From Chengkuizengella sediminis (GTDB lineage: Bacteria > Bacillota > Bacilli > Paenibacillales > KCTC-33759): a stretch of 64,000 bases of DNA. Location: positions 430,523-494,522 of the forward strand of contig NZ_SIJC01000003.1 of NCBI RefSeq assembly GCF_010078385.1, given 5' to 3'. Positions 29,713 through 39,251 of the stretch are shown here, one piece after another. Both the position numbers and the translations under genes were made by a program. The first letter of the stretch is position 1. Each line of letters opens with the position of its first letter. The notes under the pieces are model-generated. The model saw only the letters and a program-made list of their open reading frames with translations. It searched no databases and had not been told where the DNA came from.

Positions 29713-31614
29713 TTAACCTTGTTCTATTTCTTCGATCATTAAAGACAACTCTTCCCATCGCTCCATCGTTTGCTCTAGTAACTGTTCCGTTCTTTGCTGT
29801 TCTTCATAAAGTTCACTTACTTTTTCAGAGTCACTACCCGCTTCTACGATTTCTGCTTCAATTTCTGAAATTCGCTGCTCTATATTGGTGATTTTATCTT
29901 CAATTTCTTCCCACTCTATCTGTTCTTTGTAAGACAACTTTTTACGTCGTTCTTTTTTATTGGCCTGCTTTGAGGCATCTTCTTCGTTTTGTTTTACTAT
30001 TGCTGGTTTTTCTTTTTCAGCACTTTTCATTTCCATATATTCTGTGTAATTTCCTTGGAAACGTGTAATAACTCCGTTCCCTTCAAAACAAATGAGCTGA
30101 TCCACTACTCTATCTAAGTAGTATCTATCATGTGAAACGCTAATGACAACGCCAGTAAATACTTCTAAATAATCCTCTAGTATAGTTAACGTTTGAATAT
30201 CTAGATCGTTTGTAGGCTCATCCAGCAATAAAACATTCGGTTCAGACATTAATATGGATAACAAATATAAACGACGACGTTCTCCTCCAGACAATTTTCG
30301 TATATATGTCCATTGAATGCTTCTAGGGAATAAAAACCGCTCTAACATCTGCTCTGCTGTAATCGTTGAGCCATCGGCTGTTTTTACAACCTCTGCTTTT
30401 TGTTTAATATATTCAACCACTCTTAAGCTTCCATCCAACTCTTCGTTATTTTGCGTATAATAACCGATTTTTACCGTTTCACCGATCTCCATGTTTCCTG
30501 TATCCGGTTTAATTTTGCCTGCTAATATATTTAATAAGGTGGATTTCCCACTGCCATTGGGTCCAATAATGCCTAAACGTTCATCGGATACAACTAAATA
30601 ATTGAAATCATCTATAAGTTTCTTCTTATCTATGGATTTGGACATCCCTTCAATCTCAAACACCTTTTTCCCAAGTCGGTTCGATCCAATCGAGATATCC
30701 AGACTATCCTCTTTCGTAATTGTTTTTTTATTTTGAAGTTCATGTACCCTTTGAATACGTGCCTTTTGTTTAGTGGTTCTTGCTTTAGCTCCACGGCGCA
30801 ACCATGCTAGTTCTTTTCTTAATAGATTTTTACGTTTGCTTTCATCGATGATCGCTTGTTCTTCTCTCTCTGATTTTTTCTCTAAAAAAGTTTCGTAATT
30901 GCCTTCATAGGCATAAAGTTTACCGTGATCCAATTCAAACATACGATTTGTCACACGATTTAAAAAGTAACGATCATGTGTAACAAGGATGAGTGCCCCT
31001 TGATATTTTGACAAATAACCTTCTAACCACTCGATTGTGTCATTGTCCAAATGGTTTGTCGGTTCATCTAAAATGAGTAAATCTGCAGGTTGAATAAGCG
31101 CCTTAGCAATGGCGACTTTTTTCCGTTGCCCACCAGATAAGTTTTTCACCTGGTCAGTAAAGTTTGTAATGCCTAATCTAGTTAATACGGTTTTTGCCGT
31201 AGTATTTGCTTCCCATGCGTCCTCTTGATCCATCTTCTGTTGTTTTTTGAAAAGGGTTTCCTGTTTTTTGTCATCGTTCGGATCATTTTCAAGTTCCATT
31301 AATGCTAATTCATATTCTCTTAATGTGATCATAATGGAGGAATGACCATAATAAATTTGCTCTAATACCGTTAAATCTTCTTCAAACTGAGGATCTTGAG
31401 GGAGATATTCAATTTGAAACTGATTTGCATGAATAATATCCCCTTTTTCAACTGAATCCAATCCAGCAATCACTTTTAATAAGGTGGATTTACCCGTTCC
31501 ATTGACACCAATTAAACCTATTTTTTGTTTTTCAGAAATAGTAAAAGAAATATCATCAAATAATACTTTTTCTCCATACGTTTTTAGTAAATGCTCGACT
31601 GCGAGTATGCTCAT
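29713..31614 (-). CDS. ABC-F ATPase, Uup/YfmR type
   Basis: A 633-residue cytoplasmic protein with two ABC domains and no membrane part. Walker A motifs are GVNGTGKST (~36) and GPNGSGKST (~350); signatures LSGGQRKK and LSGGERRR; Walker B segments LLILDEPTNHLD and VLLLDEPTNDLD. A charged linker lies between the domains (ABC-F P-site arm region) and a Lys/Glu-rich coiled coil ends it (about 540-633), as in Uup and Bacillus YfmR, to which it aligns closely. Such proteins act on ribosomes; YfmR is known to relieve stalling together with EF-P. It is a single gene followed by the convergent kinase. Confidence 0.93.
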   Translation of the reverse strand: MSILAVEHLLKTYGEKVLFDDISFTISEKQKIGLIGVNGTGKSTLLKVIAGLDSVEKGDIIHANQFQIEYLPQDPQFEEDLTVLEQIYYGHSSIMITLREYELALMELENDPNDDKKQETLFKKQQKMDQEDAWEANTTAKTVLTRLGITNFTDQVKNLSGGQRKKVAIAKALIQPADLLILDEPTNHLDNDTIEWLEGYLSKYQGALILVTHDRYFLNRVTNRMFELDHGKLYAYEGNYETFLEKKSEREEQAIIDESKRKNLLRKELAWLRRGAKARTTKQKARIQRVHELQNKKTITKEDSLDISIGSNRLGKKVFEIEGMSKSIDKKKLIDDFNYLVVSDERLGIIGPNGSGKSTLLNILAGKIKPDTGNMEIGETVKIGYYTQNNEELDGSLRVVEYIKQKAEVVKTADGSTITAEQMLERFLFPRSIQWTYIRKLSGGERRRLYLLSILMSEPNVLLLDEPTNDLDIQTLTILEDYLEVFTGVVISVSHDRYYLDRVVDQLICFEGNGVITRFQGNYTEYMEMKSAEKEKPAIVKQNEEDASKQANKKERRKKLSYKEQIEWEEIEDKITNIEQRISEIEAEIVEAGSDSEKVSELYEEQQRTEQLLEQTMERWEELSLMIEEIEQG

Positions 31615-31764
31615 TCTATAATCATTCCTTGTTCCAAATTAATAATGTATACCATCCTGTATATTGTTCTTCTACTATCTCATATTTTGATTAAAAATTA
31701 CACTGCGCTCTTTAAAAATATAATGTTCAAAAACAACACAATAGATTTATCTCGTATGCAATCC

Positions 31765-33036
31765 TTATGAAGCTAGTTTCTGTCTTTTAGCTGAACTCAC
31801 TTTCTCCTCCTTCTCCACTCTCGCCTGAAGTTCTGCAAAAATAAAATGATAGATGGCTACGCCAATGAAACCGATACTTATAATAAAGATACTCATCATC
31901 CATGTGGATAAATATGCACTTATCGTGACAGAAATGGAGGTAATGATTTGAGCAAGATTCAGCGTCATATTATTAACTGCCATATAAGAGCTTCTCGCAT
32001 GTTCAGGTGGAATGGATGCCATATAGGAATGAAGCACAGGTAACTTAACCACCTCTCCTAATGTGGCAACGGCAATAAAAACAAGTAAAAACCAAATGTT
32101 ATTCGTATAAGATACAACACCATATCCAATAACAAAAAGGATAGAACCTAACAGAAGCACACTTTTATCTGAATATCGTTTGAATAAACTTGTTGTAAAT
32201 AAAAGAAATAATACGACTAGAATTGTGTTCTCAGTCAGTAGAAAACCCACCATATTCACACCATCTAATTCCCAAAACAAAAAGGTCTGAGTTAGCATTT
32301 CTTCACTTAGTCGAATGCCAATATAGTTGGGTAATTGAATTTCCATAGATAATATGAATACACCCGCGGTCATAAATAGAACAAACAATTTATCTTTAAA
32401 TACGAAACTATAGGTTTTCAACATTTCTGTCACATGGGATGAAGCATTTTCTTTTTTTACAGGAAAGTAACTTTCTTCAATAAAAAACAACACTAGGATG
32501 ACAACTGCTAAAGCACCCACGGAGAGTCCGATTAACAACTCGAATAAATAATGTTCAAAAAATAGAGCACCTAGTATTGCACCAAACGCTATCGATAGAT
32601 TATTTGCCCAATATGTGATGGAATACATGACTCTCCTTTGCTCTGGTTTACTTACATCTATTAACATCGCTTGATTAGCAGGACCTGACAACCCCATAAA
32701 TATCGTGTTTAAAGTCATCATTAAAAACGTGATAAAAACGGATTCGAACCAAGGTGAATTAGATAACATCATGATTAAAAATGCAATAAATCGACCTATT
32801 TCTGCATAAAGGATCAGCTTCTTCCTCCCATAATTATCAGAAAAATATCCTCCAAAGAAGTTGATTACAATCCCCATCAATACATTTAATAATAGTAAAA
32901 TCCCTGCCGTTTTCACTCCATAATAACTCGATAAATAAATAGCCATAAAAGGAAAGATCATACTTCCTATAAATTTACTAATAAAAGTCTCTATAATCCT
33001 AATCTTAATATTAATATGAAAGTCTTTAAATCTCAT
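31765..33036 (-). CDS. Major facilitator superfamily transporter
   Basis: A 423-residue integral membrane protein with about 12 hydrophobic segments and the MFS loop motif G-G-Y-F-S-D-N-Y-G-R-K-K between helices 2 and 3. It is probably an efflux carrier. GGAGG lies before the ATG. It is divergent from an SgrR-like regulator 157 nt away; in Escherichia coli SgrR is likewise divergent from the sugar efflux transporter gene setA, so the pair may export a sugar-like compound under that regulator (inference). No substrate can be read from sequence. Confidence 0.88.
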   Translation of the reverse strand: MRFKDFHINIKIRIIETFISKFIGSMIFPFMAIYLSSYYGVKTAGILLLLNVLMGIVINFFGGYFSDNYGRKKLILYAEIGRFIAFLIMMLSNSPWFESVFITFLMMTLNTIFMGLSGPANQAMLIDVSKPEQRRVMYSITYWANNLSIAFGAILGALFFEHYLFELLIGLSVGALAVVILVLFFIEESYFPVKKENASSHVTEMLKTYSFVFKDKLFVLFMTAGVFILSMEIQLPNYIGIRLSEEMLTQTFLFWELDGVNMVGFLLTENTILVVLFLLFTTSLFKRYSDKSVLLLGSILFVIGYGVVSYTNNIWFLLVFIAVATLGEVVKLPVLHSYMASIPPEHARSSYMAVNNMTLNLAQIITSISVTISAYLSTWMMSIFIISIGFIGVAIYHFIFAELQARVEKEEKVSSAKRQKLAS

Positions 33037-33087
33037 TTGTACTCCTCCTTCTTCTCTATGTGTTACTTCTTGATGTTTAAAATAAAA

Positions 33088-33120
33088 ATTGCATGGAATT
33101 GTTATGCATCATTATGCAAT
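33088..33120. promoter_or_regulatory. Inverted repeat in the MFS/SgrR-like divergent region
   Basis: ATTGCAT and ATGCAAT flank a further TTATGCATCATTATGC stretch with repeated TTATGCA. It sits between the two start codons and upstream of a TATAAT at 33143-33148 whose -35 is poor, so it could be an operator used by the SgrR-like protein. Confidence 0.45.
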
Positions 33121-33193
33121 ACACAAAAGAGGTTAAAAAGGGTATAATTAAATCAATTACAACCCCTTTATTTATAGGAGGAATATATACGGA

Positions 33194-34924
33194 ATGAAAG
33201 ATCTAGACTATTTTCAAATGAGAGCTCTTTTTTATACTAGAGAAATCAACAATACGGCTTCATTTAAGTTGAAAGAACTAGAGGAGATATGGTTTTGCAA
33301 CAAAAAAAACGCAAAAATAAAAGTAAGAAAATTTGAAACGGAAGGAAAATACGAATATAAACCTGGAAAAGGAAGAGGGAACCCATCTCAACTTATTTTT
33401 ACAAAACCTCTTCAAGAAGAAATAAAGATGATCATAAACGAAAACATCAAACGTGATCATTTAGAGGATGCTTTTCAATTATTACAACTACCTATCCCAA
33501 AATCATGGGTGCTAGATTTGACAAAAGAAATACAAAAAAAGTTTGGTTATCAGTCCAATCATTCAAAAGATGTACTTCGACTGATGATGTTAAAAAGAAT
33601 AGTAACATTAGATCCACTCCAATGCTCTATTAACTTTGAAGAATATTTAATACGACATTTAGGAAGCACTCTCGTTACGTTTGATCAAAAATCAGAAACC
33701 ATTCAACCTCATTTAGCACATCATTGGAATGTAGAGGATGACAATAAAACTTGGACATTTCATTTAAGAAAAGGTGTCCATTTCCATCATCAACGAACAT
33801 TAAATAGTGAAGATGTAAAATATACCTTTGAACGTACAAAAGAATCTCCTTACTCTAAACAATGGTTGCTTGCGAACATAGAAAAAATTGAATGTTTATC
33901 TCCTTATACCGTCCGTTTTCACTTATTACAAGCAAATCCATTATTTTTACGTTATATAAGTGCAACTTCTCTATCTATTCTACCTAAGGATGAACCATTT
34001 GATGAAAACAAATGGATTGGGACGGGACCATTTCAGTTAAAAAAACGTACAGATAATGTGATTGTACTAGAAGCATTTGATTTGTACTTTTTAGAACGTC
34101 CATTTATTGATGAAATTGAATTTTATCTTATTTCCAATGAGACAAAAGATGTTATGACTATACAAATTAGAGGGGAACAATCAGATGAAACTTCCGTTAA
34201 CAAAGTAGATAAGCTCAATGGGGTTCGATTTCTTGCTATTAATTTCAACAAACCCTCTATTGTACACAATCATTCGTTTAGAGCTGCACTTTATCACTTA
34301 TTAGATATGAAAAAAATGTGGAAAGATAACGGATACGACCATTTAGTAGAAGCATCAAGTTACTTCCCATGGAATTCAATACAAACTGAATCAAAAAACA
34401 GAGGGCATGTAAAATCATTAGTGGAACAATCAGGATATCAAGGAGAGACACTCACCGTATACACGAAAAATATAGATGCAGAAAAAGCAGAATGGTTTGT
34501 GAAGGAAGCTGCCACTGAAGGTATTCAATTACAATGTAAAGTGTTTGAGATGGATGATTTTTATTCACCTTTATTGGATCAAAAAGCAGATCTACTTTTT
34601 GCAAGTGAAGTTTCTTCTTATGATTATCATTTATCTTTCATAGAAGCACTTTATAACAAAACCAATTTATTTCAAAGGTTTATAAGTAAAAAGCATTTAA
34701 TTTATATTGAAGATTGTTTATCAAAAATGAAATATGAACCTGAACATCATAAGAGAGAATATTGGATGGATCAAATAGAACAATATTTAAGAGAGCAGCA
34801 TCTGATTCTCTATTTATACCACCCTCATATTCACCGAACCTTTAACCATACGATACAAGATACTGAATTTGAGGCATTAGGGTATGATGATTTTAGAAAA
34901 GCATGGATTGATATGAGGGACTGA
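33194..34924 (+). CDS. SgrR-like regulator: winged-helix plus solute-binding domain
   Basis: A 576-residue protein with no signal peptide, so cytoplasmic. Residues 1-115 resemble the SgrR N-terminal DNA-binding domain (LKELEEIWFCNKKNAKIKVRKFETEG; PGKGRGNPSQL), and about 150-560 match family 5 oligopeptide/solute-binding proteins (VTFDQKSETIQPHLAHHW; WTFHLRKGVHFHHQRTLNSEDVKYTFERT). E. coli SgrR is built the same way and senses phosphosugar stress. AGGAGG lies before the ATG. It probably controls the divergent MFS gene. Ligand unknown. Confidence 0.88.
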   Translation: MKDLDYFQMRALFYTREINNTASFKLKELEEIWFCNKKNAKIKVRKFETEGKYEYKPGKGRGNPSQLIFTKPLQEEIKMIINENIKRDHLEDAFQLLQLPIPKSWVLDLTKEIQKKFGYQSNHSKDVLRLMMLKRIVTLDPLQCSINFEEYLIRHLGSTLVTFDQKSETIQPHLAHHWNVEDDNKTWTFHLRKGVHFHHQRTLNSEDVKYTFERTKESPYSKQWLLANIEKIECLSPYTVRFHLLQANPLFLRYISATSLSILPKDEPFDENKWIGTGPFQLKKRTDNVIVLEAFDLYFLERPFIDEIEFYLISNETKDVMTIQIRGEQSDETSVNKVDKLNGVRFLAINFNKPSIVHNHSFRAALYHLLDMKKMWKDNGYDHLVEASSYFPWNSIQTESKNRGHVKSLVEQSGYQGETLTVYTKNIDAEKAEWFVKEAATEGIQLQCKVFEMDDFYSPLLDQKADLLFASEVSSYDYHLSFIEALYNKTNLFQRFISKKHLIYIEDCLSKMKYEPEHHKREYWMDQIEQYLREQHLILYLYHPHIHRTFNHTIQDTEFEALGYDDFRKAWIDMRD

Positions 34925-34931
34925 TTCATGT

Positions 34932-35300
34932 TTAGTTCCTCTCCAGAAACTCTAATCGATTACCAAAAGGATCATTTACAAAAAAACGTTTAACCCCTTC
35001 TATCACATCATCTTCTTTCACTTCTAAACCATGTTTGTTCAGATCTTCTCCTAGTTCTAGAACGTGCTTCACTTCAAAAGCAGGGTGTGCTTTTTTAGCA
35101 GGTTGAAAGTCTTCTTGAATTCCAATATGAACTTGTTGAATACCACATTGGAACCATACGCCTCCTCTACCTATTAACTTATCTGGTTTTGGTATTTCCT
35201 CCATCCCTAGGATAACACTATAAAATTGTCTTGCTTGATCCTCGCTATCTTTTGGTGCAGCTAATTGTACATGGTCAATGTTTAAAAACTTATAATTCAT
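34932..35300 (-). CDS. VOC (glyoxalase/bleomycin-resistance) family protein
   Basis: A 122-residue small protein with the vicinal-oxygen-chelate fold: NIDHVQLAAPKDSEDQARQFYSVILGM, WFQCGIQQVHIGIQ, HPAFEVKHVLELGEDL and NDPFGNRLEFLE. Histidine 10, the glutamate near the end and H-I-G could form a metal site. It converges with the SgrR-like gene with 7 nt between their ends. AGGAGGG lies upstream of the ATG, and a perfect palindrome sits just before that ribosome site. The substrate is not known. Confidence 0.85.
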   Translation of the reverse strand: MNYKFLNIDHVQLAAPKDSEDQARQFYSVILGMEEIPKPDKLIGRGGVWFQCGIQQVHIGIQEDFQPAKKAHPAFEVKHVLELGEDLNKHGLEVKEDDVIEGVKRFFVNDPFGNRLEFLERN

Positions 35301-35319
35301 AATAAATCACCCTCCTTTT

Positions 35320-35336
35320 GTTTCATTAAATGAAAC
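35320..35336. promoter_or_regulatory. 17-nt perfect palindrome before the VOC gene
   Basis: GTTTCATT-A-AATGAAAC is a perfect dyad, followed by another half-site (GTTTCATTTT). Its size is typical of a TetR- or MarR-type operator. It lies next to the ribosome site, so it would block transcription or early translation. The cognate regulator is unknown. Confidence 0.5.
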
Positions 35337-35484
35337 AAAGTTTCATTTTAAACCATTATACCATGTGAATTAATGCGTTGTAAATCTTATTTCAAATGGT
35401 TATAACCATTGTTCAATGCCATAAATATACTGAACTTATCAATGAGAAGTGTTAAATGTAACAACTATGATATTGTTACACAAA

Positions 35485-35533
35485 AAAACACCTTCCAAAT
35501 TGTCGCTTTCTTTAACGACTTTAGAGGTGTTTT
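35485..35533 (-). terminator. Terminator after the DegV genes
   Basis: AAAACACCT and AGGTGTTTT flank an inner GTCG/CGAC stem, with a left A-run giving the minus-strand U-tail, 27 nt past the DegV stop. Confidence 0.7.
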
Positions 35534-35559
35534 ACTAATTTGAGAATAGCTTTAACTAT

Positions 35560-36420
35560 TTACTTCAATTCTTCTTTGGTGTAATAAGCAATTCCAATCG
35601 TTCCTGGTCCTACATGTAAACCAGCTACTGGACCGATGGGAGCTAATCCTACGGCTTTATCAATTTTTTCTCCTATTTTATCTGCAATGGATTTGGCTTG
35701 TTTTTCACAATGAATATGATGAATAATAACGTCACCTAAACCATGTTCTTTTATATTTTCATAAAACTCATTGACCATTTTTTCAATGGCACGTTTTTTG
35801 GTTCTGGCGTTGCTAAAAACGCCGGTTTTACCATCTCTCACTGTAAGAATCGGTTTGATTTGAAGCACGGACCCTATTAAAGCTTTTGCAGTACCTATTC
35901 TGCCACCTCTTTTTAAATATTCCAATGTTTCAGGAACAAAAAGAATACGACTTCTTTTTAAATTTCTCTGAACTGCTTCTACGATATCAGAAATCTTTTT
36001 TCCTGCTTTTGCTGCTCGAGCTGCTGCTAACGTAGCAAATCCCAACTGCATAATATTCACTCTTGAATCTATTAATTCAATCTTAGCTTCAGGATATTTC
36101 TCTAATATAATATTTTTAACCATTAGCGCAGTTTCATAAGTGCCGCTCATTTCTGAAGAAACAAATACACCTACAATCTCATGTCCATTTTTGATGTGAT
36201 CTTCAAACACTTCATGAAATTCATCTACAGAGGGCTGAGAGGAACTAGGCAAATCATTTCTATTGGCTAATTTCTCATAAAATTTATCTTCATCAATATC
36301 TAATTCTCTTTCACATCGACCTTCATCCACAACATTTTGTGATACGACAGAGATATCAAATTGATTCAATAAAAAATCAGGAATATAAGAAGTGCTATCT
36401 GTAATAATTTTAACTGTCAT
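35560..36420 (-). CDS. DegV-family fatty-acid-binding protein, copy 1
   Basis: A 286-residue DegV/FakB-type protein. It starts with the family sequence IITDSTSYIP and has SSQPSVDEF, SSEMSGTYETA (the Ser/Thr-rich acyl-binding loop), DSRVNIMQLG and G-R-I-G-T-A-K-A. FakB proteins carry a fatty acid to the FakA kinase for phosphorylation; no fakA is in this window. The ATG has AGGTGG upstream. It lies 114 nt downstream of its paralogue. Confidence 0.93.
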   Translation of the reverse strand: MTVKIITDSTSYIPDFLLNQFDISVVSQNVVDEGRCERELDIDEDKFYEKLANRNDLPSSSQPSVDEFHEVFEDHIKNGHEIVGVFVSSEMSGTYETALMVKNIILEKYPEAKIELIDSRVNIMQLGFATLAAARAAKAGKKISDIVEAVQRNLKRSRILFVPETLEYLKRGGRIGTAKALIGSVLQIKPILTVRDGKTGVFSNARTKKRAIEKMVNEFYENIKEHGLGDVIIHHIHCEKQAKSIADKIGEKIDKAVGLAPIGPVAGLHVGPGTIGIAYYTKEELK

Positions 36421-36534
36421 TTTTTGTCCACCTTCATATGTGAGTCTTTGCTAGTCCATTTATACCATTGTATTGCAACGTTTGTCTATGGTAAAAATCA
36501 TGACATTTCACAAAACCATCCTTTATTCATGACC

Positions 36535-37398
36535 TTATAACAAGAGTTCCTTTTGGGTGTAATAGGCAATTCCAATCGCACCAGGCCCTACATGCGTACC
36601 TACAACTGGACCAATAGAACAAATCTGCACCTTTTTCCCAATGATTTCTTTAATTGTATTGGCTAACTCTTTAGCTTCTTCCTCGCACTGGATATGGTGT
36701 ACGATGACATCACCTAAACCAAATGTTTTTATATTTTCAAAAAATACATCTGTCATTTTCGTAATTGCACGTTTTTTTGTTCTTATTTTATCGATCACAT
36801 TTGTTTTTCCATCAAATACAGTTAGAATGGGTTTGATTTTAAGAACGGAACTTAACAAGGCTTTGGCTGAACCTATTCTTCCCCCTTTTTTTAAATACTC
36901 CAACGTTTCTGGGATAAAAATAAATCGACTTCTTTCAATATTGTCCTTCACCGCTTTAACCACTTCTCTTATGCACTTACCTACAATTGCTTCTTTTGCA
37001 GCTGTTAATGCAGCAAAACCTAATTGCATGCTGTTTGACCTAGAATCAATGATTTCTACGCTTGCTTTAGGATACTTTTCCAAGATCATATTGCTTGCTA
37101 AAACTGCAGTAGAATAAGTCCCACTCATTTCTGAGGAAATGAATATCGCGACGATATCATGATTTTGTTTCACTAAATTTTCAAAAACAGTGTATAAATC
37201 ATTCACAGATGGTTGTGAGGAGGTAGGTAGTTCCTTGCTTTTGGATAACTTTTCATAAAAATAGTCTACACTTACATCCAATTCTTTAAATGATTCATCT
37301 TGGAACGATACACTTAGTGGCACCACTGTGATATCATACTTTTTTTGCATTTTTTCTGGGATATAGGACGTGCTATCTGTTACAACTCTTATAGCCAT
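36535..37398 (-). CDS. DegV-family fatty-acid-binding protein, copy 2
   Basis: A 287-residue paralogue of the next gene, with VVTDSTSYIPEKM, SSQPSVND, SSEMSGTYSTA and G-G-R-I-G-S-A-K-A motifs of the FakB family. I set the start at ATG 37398 because AAGGTGGAG lies 6 nt upstream; the in-frame GTG 12 nt earlier overlaps that ribosome site. Two FakB copies often differ in preference for saturated or unsaturated chains, which cannot be read here. Confidence 0.92.
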   Translation of the reverse strand: MAIRVVTDSTSYIPEKMQKKYDITVVPLSVSFQDESFKELDVSVDYFYEKLSKSKELPTSSQPSVNDLYTVFENLVKQNHDIVAIFISSEMSGTYSTAVLASNMILEKYPKASVEIIDSRSNSMQLGFAALTAAKEAIVGKCIREVVKAVKDNIERSRFIFIPETLEYLKKGGRIGSAKALLSSVLKIKPILTVFDGKTNVIDKIRTKKRAITKMTDVFFENIKTFGLGDVIVHHIQCEEEAKELANTIKEIIGKKVQICSIGPVVGTHVGPGAIGIAYYTQKELLL

Positions 37399-37647
37399 GT
37401 ATTTCTCCACCTTAATTTACTTTTTTTCATTTGACACTAACTTGCTTTGTTCTTATTTTTACTCATTGTAATCTATATTAACCCCAAAATCTCACTCATT
37501 TATATATATTCATAAAGACATTTAATATCAGACTTCCATTGGTACCAATATATCATCCTGTTTGTTCTTGTTAAATAGGTCTTTAATCATATGTTTATAT
37601 ATTATCTTTTCTACCAATTGTAATCATATTACTTATTTACTATTTTT

Positions 37648-39123
37648 TTAAAACAAAGGTGTATCTTCTGTAAAAGGATTTAAACTTTCCATATGATTTT
37701 TAACTACTTCTTTAAACAATTTCAGTGATTCTTTATATGTATTTAAGGATAAATTACCATAACTAATTCTAAGATGATTTACCTCCGGTTCGTTTGGATA
37801 ACACATGGCAGAAGGCAAAAATGAAAGTTCTTGTTTTAAAGCATCGATGAGTAAATGTTCCGTATTCACTTGCGTGGGGAAAGTAATCCACATAACGGGT
37901 CCACCACTCGGAACAGTCCATTTTAACCCCTCAATTTGTAAATCATTTAGTGTCTCAATTAACAAGTTTCTCCTCAAAAGCAGTAAAGCGTTCATTTTTT
38001 TAAAATGTTGCCCAAAGTTAAAGGATTGAATAAACCGTGCAATAATTCTTTGATTTAATAAGGGTGACCCAAGATCTGAAACACTCTTAGACGCTTTTAA
38101 TTTGTTTAATATTTTTCCATCTGCTATTATACAGCCCACTCTAAATCCGGGTGAAATAGTTTTACTAAAGCTTTTCAAATAAATGACATGCCCATTTTCA
38201 TCCATGGATTTCATAGATTTTATAGAACCTTCAAATCTTAATTCACCCCAAGGATCATCTTCCATGATGATGACATTAAAAGCCTGTGCAATGTCAACTA
38301 ATCTCCTGCGTTTCTTTTCACTTAAAATCGTACCTGTTGGATTTTGGAAGGTTGGGTTTGTATAAATAAACTTAGGTGAAAACTGCTCACACATTTGTAA
38401 AAGAATATTTAAATTCATGCCTTCTTCATTTGTCGGAACCGTTTTGATCGTCACACCCCTGGATTTCAAAATATCTATGATGCCAATATAAGTTGGAGCC
38501 TCCACAAATACGACATCCCCTTCCCCTAGAAAGGTTTTGGCGATAAGCTCAAGTCCTTGCTGCGCACCACTCGTTATGACAATTTTGTCAGCAGGAACCA
38601 CTAAACCTTCGTCAACCAAATATTCACTCACGACTTCCCTCAAAATTTGATCCCCAGGTCCGGGACTATATTTTGTGAGGATCATGGGTTCATCTCTAAT
38701 CACTTTTGTAATCATATCCGTTAATTCGTAAACTGGTAATAGGTCATGAGATAGGTTCGCTAAAGATAGGTTGTATTTATATTCACGGGAAAAAGATTTC
38801 ATCTCCATCCAGGTCTGTGCTCTTGGCAAAAAATCTTCAATCATGTTTTGCCAGTTGTATGGATTCGTTTCTACTGTTTTTTGTTCACTTCTTCTGACGT
38901 AACTGCCCTTTCCTTGTCTTCTTTCTATTAACTGTTTTTTTTCTAACAATTCATACGATTTTTGAACGGTAACTAAGCTAACTTCTAACTGTTCGGCCAG
39001 TTTTCTAACTGAAGGGAGTTTTTCACCTTCTATCATCAGTCCTGAGAGGATGCGATCTGAAATGGACTGAAAGATTTGTTCTGGTAGTGAATGGTCCGTT
39101 TGTTTGTTTAATGCAATTTTCAT
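37648..39123 (-). CDS. MocR-family (GntR/aminotransferase) regulator
   Basis: A 491-residue fusion of an N-terminal GntR winged helix (about 1-75: GEKLPSVRKLAEQLEVSLVTVQKSYELLEKKQLIERRQGKGSYV) with a class I aminotransferase-like domain. The PLP lysine is expected in YLKSFSKTISPGFRVG. MocR proteins such as PdxR, GabR and TauR respond to PLP or amino compounds. It is divergent from three EamA transporter genes. Direct repeats (CTGTTATA) in the gap are typical of MocR operators. Target and effector unknown. Confidence 0.92.
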   Translation of the reverse strand: MKIALNKQTDHSLPEQIFQSISDRILSGLMIEGEKLPSVRKLAEQLEVSLVTVQKSYELLEKKQLIERRQGKGSYVRRSEQKTVETNPYNWQNMIEDFLPRAQTWMEMKSFSREYKYNLSLANLSHDLLPVYELTDMITKVIRDEPMILTKYSPGPGDQILREVVSEYLVDEGLVVPADKIVITSGAQQGLELIAKTFLGEGDVVFVEAPTYIGIIDILKSRGVTIKTVPTNEEGMNLNILLQMCEQFSPKFIYTNPTFQNPTGTILSEKKRRRLVDIAQAFNVIIMEDDPWGELRFEGSIKSMKSMDENGHVIYLKSFSKTISPGFRVGCIIADGKILNKLKASKSVSDLGSPLLNQRIIARFIQSFNFGQHFKKMNALLLLRRNLLIETLNDLQIEGLKWTVPSGGPVMWITFPTQVNTEHLLIDALKQELSFLPSAMCYPNEPEVNHLRISYGNLSLNTYKESLKLFKEVVKNHMESLNPFTEDTPLF

Positions 39124-39147
39124 TTATTTTCAACCCTCTCCATACAT

Positions 39148-39180
39148 CTGTTATATTATGTGTTTTACTGTTATACACAT
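39148..39180. promoter_or_regulatory. Direct repeat CTGTTATA, candidate MocR operator
   Basis: CTGTTATA occurs at 39148-39155 and again at 39168-39175, 20 nt apart (two helical turns). ATGTGT-N11-ACACAT overlaps. It lies 25-57 nt upstream of the MocR start and before the first transporter. MocR regulators usually bind direct repeats. Confidence 0.5.
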
Positions 39181-39251
39181 CATACCTTATTATTACCTCA
39201 ATGTAGTAAATATTTCTTTTGAAAAATGAACATCATTAGGAGGTAACGTAT

